Below, one piece after another: positions 58,198 to 64,000 of a stretch of DNA of 64,000 bases; position 1 is the stretch's first letter; every line of letters starts with the position of its first letter. The position numbers and the translations under genes were made by a program. The notes under the pieces were generated by a model. That model did no database searches, was not told the origin of the DNA, and worked only from the letters and a program-made list of their open reading frames with translations. Source of the DNA: Salinicola sp. (GTDB lineage: Bacteria; Pseudomonadota; Gammaproteobacteria; Pseudomonadales; Halomonadaceae); the NCBI GenBank assembly GCA_002695065.1, contig NZNW01000026.1, positions 1-64,000 on the forward strand. The letters are read 5' to 3'.

Positions 58198-59070
58198 ATG
58201 GATGAAATGACGCAGCGCACGGTGTACGTGAATGGCGACTACGTCGCGGAGCGGGACGCCACGGTATCGATCTTCGACCGGGGATTCCTGCTTGCCGATG
58301 GCGTCTACGAAGTCTCTTCGGTGCTGGGTGGCAAGCTGATCGACTTCCCCGGCCACATGGGACGCCTGAATCGTTCCGCCGCCGCGCTCGAGCTGGCGCT
58401 CCCGTGGGACGAGGAGGCGCTACTGGCGATCCACCGCGAGCTGATTCGGCGCAACGCGCTGGACGAGGGCATGGTCTACCTCCAGTTGACCCGAGGCAGC
58501 GCCGGCGACCGGGATTTTCACTACCCCGACGCCGATACCCAGCCCACGCTGGTGCTGTTCACCCAGGCCAAGTCGCTGGTCGACGCCCGCAGTGGCAGGG
58601 AGGGCATCCGCGTGGCCACGCAGCCCGACTGGCGCTGGGCGCGGCGTGATATCAAGACGGTGCAGCTGCTCTATCCCGCCATGGCCAAGATGGCGGCCGC
58701 TGCTGCCGGGGCCGACGACGCCTGGCTGGTCGAGGACGGCATGGTGACCGAAGGGGCTTCCAACAACGCCTGGATGCTGACCCGCGACGGGGCCCTGGTG
58801 ACCCGCGAACTCTCTCCCGCCATCCTGCCGGGCATTACCCGGGCCGTGGTCATGGAGCTCGCCGAAGCGCTGTCGTTGCGGATCGAGGAGCGGGCGTTCA
58901 GCGTCGAGGAGGCACGGGAGGCCAGGGAGTGCTTCGTGACATCGGCGTCTTCCTTCGTCACGCCGGTCATCGCGATCGACGACGTCCCGATCGGCGACGG
59001 ACGCCCCGGCGAGGTGGCCCGGCGCTTGCGAGCGGCGTATATCGAGGAGAGTCGCCGACGCGCCCTCTGA
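58198..59070 (+). CDS. D-amino-acid aminotransferase
   Basis: A 290-residue fold-type IV PLP enzyme. FDRGFLLADGVYEV (about 22-36) and the PLP lysine in RRDIKTVQLLYPAMAK (about 148) fit the D-amino-acid transaminase branch, as does EGASNNAWML (about 185). It would move amino groups from D-amino acids to 2-oxoglutarate, giving D-glutamate, which is the substrate of DgcN. It follows dgcA by 34 bp. The start may be 58198 or the in-frame ATG at 58207. Confidence 0.85.
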   Translation: MDEMTQRTVYVNGDYVAERDATVSIFDRGFLLADGVYEVSSVLGGKLIDFPGHMGRLNRSAAALELALPWDEEALLAIHRELIRRNALDEGMVYLQLTRGSAGDRDFHYPDADTQPTLVLFTQAKSLVDARSGREGIRVATQPDWRWARRDIKTVQLLYPAMAKMAAAAAGADDAWLVEDGMVTEGASNNAWMLTRDGALVTRELSPAILPGITRAVVMELAEALSLRIEERAFSVEEAREARECFVTSASSFVTPVIAIDDVPIGDGRPGEVARRLRAAYIEESRRRAL

Positions 59071-59134
59071 GCCACCGTCGGCCGGCTCGAGCAGTCGGCC
59101 GATCGCGACCCAGCCAGAAACGACAAAGCTGGAA

Positions 59135-59176
59135 ACGACAAAGCCCGCCGATCGCAAGAACGGCGGGCTTTGTCGT
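59135..59176. terminator. Bidirectional terminator between the D-amino-acid genes and tRNA-Met
   Basis: A perfect 16-bp inverted repeat, ACGACAAAGCCCGCCG (59135-59150) with its complement at 59161-59176, and a 10-nt loop. It lies at the end of the plus-strand operon and just past the 3' end of the minus-strand tRNA. An extra copy of the GAAACGACAAAGC segment (59118-59130) lies immediately upstream. Confidence 0.85.
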
Positions 59177-59182
59177 GGTATC

Positions 59183-59259
59183 TGGTGGCTACGCCCTGAT
59201 TCGAACAGGGGACCCCATCATTATGAGTGATGTGCTCTAACCAGCTGAGCTACGTAGCC
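59183..59259 (-). tRNA. tRNA-Met (anticodon CAT, elongator type)
   Basis: A 77-nt cloverleaf on the minus strand: acceptor GGCTACG/CGTAGCC, D-loop AGCTGGTTA, anticodon stem CATCA/TGATG with loop CTCATAA (anticodon CAT), T-arm with TTCGAAT, and an encoded CCA. The weak GGCTACG start and the lack of three G-C pairs in the anticodon stem mark it as elongator, not initiator. Confidence 0.95.
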
Positions 59260-59363
59260 TGAAGGGCAGCTCGAGGCGCCCGACAACGGTTGCGAATACT
59301 ACCATAACCCGATGAAACGTCAACGCTTTTCGATATCCATACGGAGTTCGGGGATGTCGATGG

Positions 59364-60455
59364 CTAGACGTTGAAACGGAAGTGCATCACATCGCCGTCC
59401 TGGACCACGTAGGCCTTGCCTTCGAGACGCCACTTGCCGGCTTCCTTGGCGCCGTTCTCGCCGCCCAGCGCCACGAAATCGTCATAGCTGACCACTTCGG
59501 CGCGAATGAAACCCTTCTCGAAGTCGGTATGGATGACGCCGGCCGCTTGCGGTGCGGTGGCGCCGATCTTGACCGTCCACGCCCGAACCTCCTTCACGCC
59601 CGCGGTGAAGTAGGTCTGCAGGCCCAGCAGGCCATAGCCGGCACGAATGACGCGGTCGAGCCCCGGCTCCTCCATGCCCATCTCTTCGAGGAACATGGCG
59701 CGCTCCTCGTCCTCGAGCTCGGCGATCTCCGCTTCCAGCTTGTTGCAGACCGGCACCACGACGGCGTTCTCGTCGGCGGCGATCCGGCGAACCGTATCGA
59801 GATGGGGGTTGTTCTCGAAGCCGTCCTCGTTGACGTTGGCGATGTACATGGTCGGCTTGAGCGTCAGGAAGCCGAAGCTGCGCAGCTGGCGTTGCTCATC
59901 CTCGTCCAGGCCGAAGCTGCGCAGCGGTCGACCCTCGGCGAGATGGGGCTGGATTCGGTCGAGAATGGCCTTGGTGGCGATCGCCTCCTTGTCGCCGCCC
60001 TTGACCACTCGGGTCAGACGCTGGATCGAGCGCTCGACGGCATCGAGATCGGCCAGCGCGAGCTCGAGGTTGATGGTCTCGATATCGGCGGTGGGGTCGA
60101 CCTGGTTGGCGACGTGGATGACGTTGTCATCTTCGAAGCAGCGCACCACATGGGCAATGGCATCGGTCTCGCGGATATTGGCCAGGAACTGGTTGCCCAG
60201 GCCCTCGCCCTTGGAGGCGCCCTCGACCAGGCCGGCGATGTCGACGAACTCCATCGTGGTCGGCACCACCTTTTCCGGCTTGACGATCTCGGCCAGCTTG
60301 TCGAGCCGCGGGTCCGGCATCGGCACGATGCCGGTGTTGGGTTCGATGGTGCAGAAGGGGAAGTTCTCGGCATCGATGCCGGAGCGCGTCAATGCATTGA
60401 AGAGAGTCGACTTGCCGACGTTGGGAAGGCCGACGATGCCGCAATTGAAACCCAT
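59364..60455 (-). CDS. ychF: Redox-regulated ATPase/GTPase YchF
   Basis: A 363-residue Obg-related P-loop protein. [18 protein letters not shown] is at residues 6-23, [20 protein letters not shown] forms G3, and the C-terminal TGS domain holds [25 protein letters not shown]1/YchF proteins bind ribosomes and prefer ATP; they have no NKxD G4 of the usual type. Length is exactly that of E. coli YchF. Confidence 0.96.
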   Translation of the reverse strand: MGFNCGIVGLPNVGKSTLFNALTRSGIDAENFPFCTIEPNTGIVPMPDPRLDKLAEIVKPEKVVPTTMEFVDIAGLVEGASKGEGLGNQFLANIRETDAIAHVVRCFEDDNVIHVANQVDPTADIETINLELALADLDAVERSIQRLTRVVKGGDKEAIATKAILDRIQPHLAEGRPLRSFGLDEDEQRQLRSFGFLTLKPTMYIANVNEDGFENNPHLDTVRRIAADENAVVVPVCNKLEAEIAELEDEERAMFLEEMGMEEPGLDRVIRAGYGLLGLQTYFTAGVKEVRAWTVKIGATAPQAAGVIHTDFEKGFIRAEVVSYDDFVALGGENGAKEAGKWRLEGKAYVVQDGDVMHFRFNV

Positions 60456-60599
60456 AGGAGTTACCCGAGTTGATGTACAGGGAAAGCTGAAAGAGAGGCT
60501 CGCTATTCTACGGGACGCCGCAGCAGAAGGAAGAGGAAAGAACGGCGCTGCGCGCCGGGAAGCAACGTCCCCGACCTCTTTCGTCCTCTTGCTTGTCTC

Positions 60600-61181
60600 T
60601 TAGCTCTTGAAGCTGTGCAGACGATTCATGGCCTTGGCCCAGTCGCCGGAGAGCGCCTCGGGGAGGGTGGCGATGATCTCGTCGATGGCAGCATCGATGG
60701 ACTGGCGCTCCGCCTTGCCGGGACGGCCCAGGACGTAGTTGGTGACCAGCTTGGCACTACCGGGGTGGCCGATGCCGATGCGGAGGCGGTGGAAGCCGTT
60801 GGTATTGCCCAGCGCGCTGACGATGTCGCGCAGGCCATTGTGCCCGCCGTGTCCGCCACCCGTCTTGTAGCGGGCGCAGCCGGGTACGATATCGAGTTCG
60901 TCGTGAGCGACGAGAAGCTCGTCCGGGGCGATCTTGAAGAACTGGCACAGCGCGGCCACGGAGGCGCCGCTGCGATTCATGAAGGTGGTGGGGGTGAGCA
61001 GGTGCAGGTCGTGCCCGCCCAGCTGGATCTTGGCATACAGACCCAGGAACTTGCGCTCGGGACGCAGCGTCTGTGCTGCGTCCCTCGCGAGTTGCTCGAC
61101 CAGCCAGGCGCCGGCATTGTGGCGGGTGTCCTCGTACTCCGCTCCCGGATTACCGAGACCGATGATCGCTTTCACTGCCAT
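60600..61181 (-). CDS. pth: Peptidyl-tRNA hydrolase
   Basis: A 193-residue enzyme that releases peptides from stalled peptidyl-t[22 protein letters not shown] (about 7-25) carries the catalytic His, and [10 protein letters not shown] and the HDELDIVPG motif (Asp near 95) follow. [12 protein letters not shown] is typical. It is encoded in the usual prs-rplY-pth-ychF order, 34 bp after rplY. Confidence 0.96.
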   Translation of the reverse strand: MAVKAIIGLGNPGAEYEDTRHNAGAWLVEQLARDAAQTLRPERKFLGLYAKIQLGGHDLHLLTPTTFMNRSGASVAALCQFFKIAPDELLVAHDELDIVPGCARYKTGGGHGGHNGLRDIVSALGNTNGFHRLRIGIGHPGSAKLVTNYVLGRPGKAERQSIDAAIDEIIATLPEALSGDWAKAMNRLHSFKS

Positions 61182-61215
61182 GCCGACTGCCTGTTATCCG
61201 GTCTTTGACGCAAGA

Positions 61216-61863
61216 TTACGCGTCGTCTTTCGGCTCGCCATCTTCGTCGACGCCTTCACCGGCGACTTCGTCGTCACTGGCGACGGTCGGGTGGGTCACG
61301 CTGACGACACCGGCGTCGTGCTCTTCGCCATGGCTCAGCTCGACCAGGGTCACGCCTTCCGGCAGTTTGATGTCGGAGAGGTGGATGGTCTCGCCCAGGC
61401 CCAGATCGGCGACGTCGACTTCGAGGTACTCCGGCAGCTTGGACGGCAAGCAGCTGATCTGAACGTCGTTGTTCAGGACGTGGAGAACGCCACCTTCGTC
61501 CTTGACGCCCTTGCACGACTCTTCGTTCAAGAAGTGCAGCGGGACGTTCATGGTCAGCTCGTGAGTCGCATCGACGCGCATGAAGTCGGCATGAGTGACC
61601 AGCGCCTTGTACGGATGACGCTGGAGGTCACGGATGATGACCTGTTCGCTCTTGCCGTCGACATTGATGTCGATGATCGAGGAGAAGAACGCCTCGTCTT
61701 CGATCGCCTTGTAGAAGGCGGGCTTGTCGATGGTGATCGGCTGCGGTGCCGCGGTGCCACCGTAGATGATGGCGGCGACCTGTTCGTTCTTGCGGCGCAG
61801 GCGGCGGCTCGCACCTTTCCCCAGCTCCTTACGAACATTGGCGGTCAGGATGTAATGGGACAT
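61216..61863 (-). CDS. rplY: 50S ribosomal protein L25 (general stress protein Ctc form)
   Basis: A 215-residue long-form L25: an N-terminal 5S-rRNA-binding domain (to about 95, [26 protein letters not shown]) and a CTC beta domain (to about 185) with an acidic tail ([14 protein letters not shown]). The long form is common in gammaproteobacteria outside the enterics. Confidence 0.94.
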   Translation of the reverse strand: MSHYILTANVRKELGKGASRRLRRKNEQVAAIIYGGTAAPQPITIDKPAFYKAIEDEAFFSSIIDINVDGKSEQVIIRDLQRHPYKALVTHADFMRVDATHELTMNVPLHFLNEESCKGVKDEGGVLHVLNNDVQISCLPSKLPEYLEVDVADLGLGETIHLSDIKLPEGVTLVELSHGEEHDAGVVSVTHPTVASDDEVAGEGVDEDGEPKDDA

Positions 61864-62012
61864 TGATTGTCACCTCTAGTGGTCAAGTAAAGGAATCGGC
61901 ACCGCCCGCGACCAGACGATGCCGTTCCAGCAGGGACCACCGCCATCACGGCAGTGGCCCACGTATCCGCGCGTGCTTCGCTCGTCGTCCCCGCCCCGTT
62001 TCCGGGTAGGGA

Positions 62013-62954
<942 letters not shown>

Positions 62955-63217
62955 GCGCGGCCACCTTTGGGAGCTGTTGAAGGTCAGTAGGGGACATTCG
63001 GTTCGAGCCAGGACGGGTGAAAAGACTGCCGGAAGCGCACGGGACGAGAGGTGGGGGTTCCGAAACACCATGCTTGCCCGCCCGCGATGCGGGTCGGCAT
63101 CGGGGTCGTGCGTCGAGACGGCAGGGAAAAGAACCGCAACGTCGGTGGGGAAATCGTGTGGGCTGAGCGGCCATCGCGTCCCGGTTTCCGTTTGCAGGCT
63201 TGTCGAAATTCAGGAAG

Positions 63218-63292
63218 TGGCTGGGGTACCAGGATTCGAACCTGGGAATGCTGGTACCAGAAACCAGTGCCTTACCACTTGGCGATACCCCA
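63218..63292 (-). tRNA. tRNA-Gln (anticodon CTG)
   Basis: A 75-nt cloverleaf on the minus strand: acceptor TGGGGTA/TACCCCA, anticodon stem CTGGT/ACCAG with loop TTCTGGT (anticodon CTG), T-stem CCAGG/CCTGG, encoded CCA. It lies between ispE and prs as in related genomes. It would read CAG codons; CAA needs another tRNA elsewhere. Confidence 0.93.
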
Positions 63293-63431
63293 GCAATCAT
63301 CGGTCGCGCTCATTATGCGCAAAAGCGCAAACCGTTGGCTAGGTTTGAGGGCAAAACCAGTCGTGAAGTCGTCATCCGTCTGAAAAGACTGGTGAAAACC
63401 GCGTAAGTAGTCGGTTTCCAGAGCGACGATG

Positions 63432-64000
63432 TCACGTTTGGGCCTGACCCAAACCTTCGGCAAGGTTCAAAGCCTGGTGCAGCGGAGACAGATTGCAACC
63501 GCGGGCCTTGAAGGCTTGCCATTCGTCCGGGACCTGCTGCAGTACCTGATCGGCCTGCCTCTCGTCGTCCAGCGGACAGAAGACGCAGGCGCCGGTTCCC
63601 GTCAGCATCGCGTTGCCGTACTGGCCAAGCCAGTCCAGCGCGCGATCGACCTCGGGATGAAGCGCTCGCACGATGCTCTCGCAGTCGTTGCGCCACACCG
63701 CTTCGGGGGCAGCCCCGTCGAGTGCGCGACGCATACTAATGACCGTGCTATCGCGTGTCAAACCGGGGTGGCCGAAAATCGCCGCGGTGGATATCTCGAC
63801 GCCAGGATGGACGATGACGAACCAGGCGGGCCCGAGATCCACGGCGGTCAAGCGCTCGCCGACACCCTCCGCCCAGGCGGTGCGGCCCCGCACGAACACC
63901 GGGACATCGGAGCCCAGCGCCAGCCCCAGCGTCGCCAGTCGCTCGAGTCCGAGCCCAAGGCCCCAGAGACGATCGAGTGCCAGCAGCGTGGTGGCGGCGT
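63432..64000 (-). CDS. ispE: 4-diphosphocytidyl-2-C-methyl-D-erythritol kinase, partial
   Basis: The C-terminal ~189 residues of the GHMP kinase of the MEP isoprenoid pathway; the N-terminus lies beyond the window edge. AATTLLALDRLWGLGL, LGSDVPVFVRG and the third GHMP motif TGTGACVFC are visible. The stop at 63432 precedes tRNA-Gln. Confidence 0.93.
   Translation of the reverse strand, partial: AATTLLALDRLWGLGLGLERLATLGLALGSDVPVFVRGRTAWAEGVGERLTAVDLGPAWFVIVHPGVEISTAAIFGHPGLTRDSTVISMRRALDGAAPEAVWRNDCESIVRALHPEVDRALDWLGQYGNAMLTGTGACVFCPLDDERQADQVLQQVPDEWQAFKARGCNLSPLHQALNLAEGLGQAQT

Overview
The window is a GC-rich gammaproteobacterial chromosome segment. The right end carries ispE – tRNA-Gln – prs – rplY – pth – ychF – tRNA-Met, an order typical of Pseudomonas/Halomonas-type gammaproteobacteria. 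Together with the TRAP transporter and the D-glutamate dgcN/dgcA pair, this suggests a halophilic or marine member near Halomonadaceae. That placement is inference; there is no rRNA in the window.

Layout. (1) 300–6005: a catabolic locus with a D-2-hydroxyacid dehydrogenase, an IclR regulator, a 3-hydroxyisobutyrate-dehydrogenase-like enzyme and a DctQ-DctM-DctP TRAP transporter. (2) 6124–8512: a toxin–antitoxin island with YefM/YoeB, an RHH antitoxin with a frameshifted ParE-type toxin, and a HigB/HigA-like pair. The last pair lies between two ~96% identical copies of a 110–119 bp segment that holds the 3' end and terminator of the neighbouring aminoacyl-ketone synthase gene. (3) 8473–23078, minus strand: a tightly overlapping operon kpsC – kpsS – SDR – sulfatase-fold membrane protein – 2534-aa highly reducing PKS – alpha-oxoamine synthase. 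The order is that of the Burkholderia pseudomallei wcbA/O/P/Q/R/T genes. (4) 23778–26593: cysD and a cysNC fusion, which make PAPS. (5) 26700–32034: a lipoprotein and the ABC-type capsule exporter KpsD-KpsM-KpsT-KpsE. (6) 32212–37279: dTDP-L-rhamnose genes (rfbBDAC) and UDP-glucose dehydrogenase. (7) 38031–48927: a polysaccharide assembly block with an RgpF–HAD protein and several glycosyltransferases, one of them fused to a carbohydrate sulfotransferase domain. It is followed on the minus strand by a second KpsS-like gene whose CMP-sugar motifs are eroded. (8) 50550–59070: ligB, prc, an M18 aminopeptidase, and a D-amino-acid module (dgcN, dgcA, D-amino-acid aminotransferase). (9) 59183–64000: housekeeping genes and two tRNAs.

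How it fits together. Most of the window (about 8.5–50.3 kb) reads as one capsule locus. CysDNC would supply PAPS, RfbBDAC and Ugd would supply dTDP-rhamnose and UDP-glucuronate, and the glycosyltransferases with the fused sulfotransferase would build and sulfate a chain. KpsC/KpsS would place the chain on a lipid through a poly-Kdo linker, and KpsDEMT would export it. The PKS lacks a thioesterase and is translationally coupled to the oxoamine synthase and an SDR-containing operon. The obvious reading is synthesis of a long-chain amino-ketone or amino-alcohol (sphingoid-like) lipid tied to the capsule. The lipid's structure and role are inference and are the most interesting open question here.
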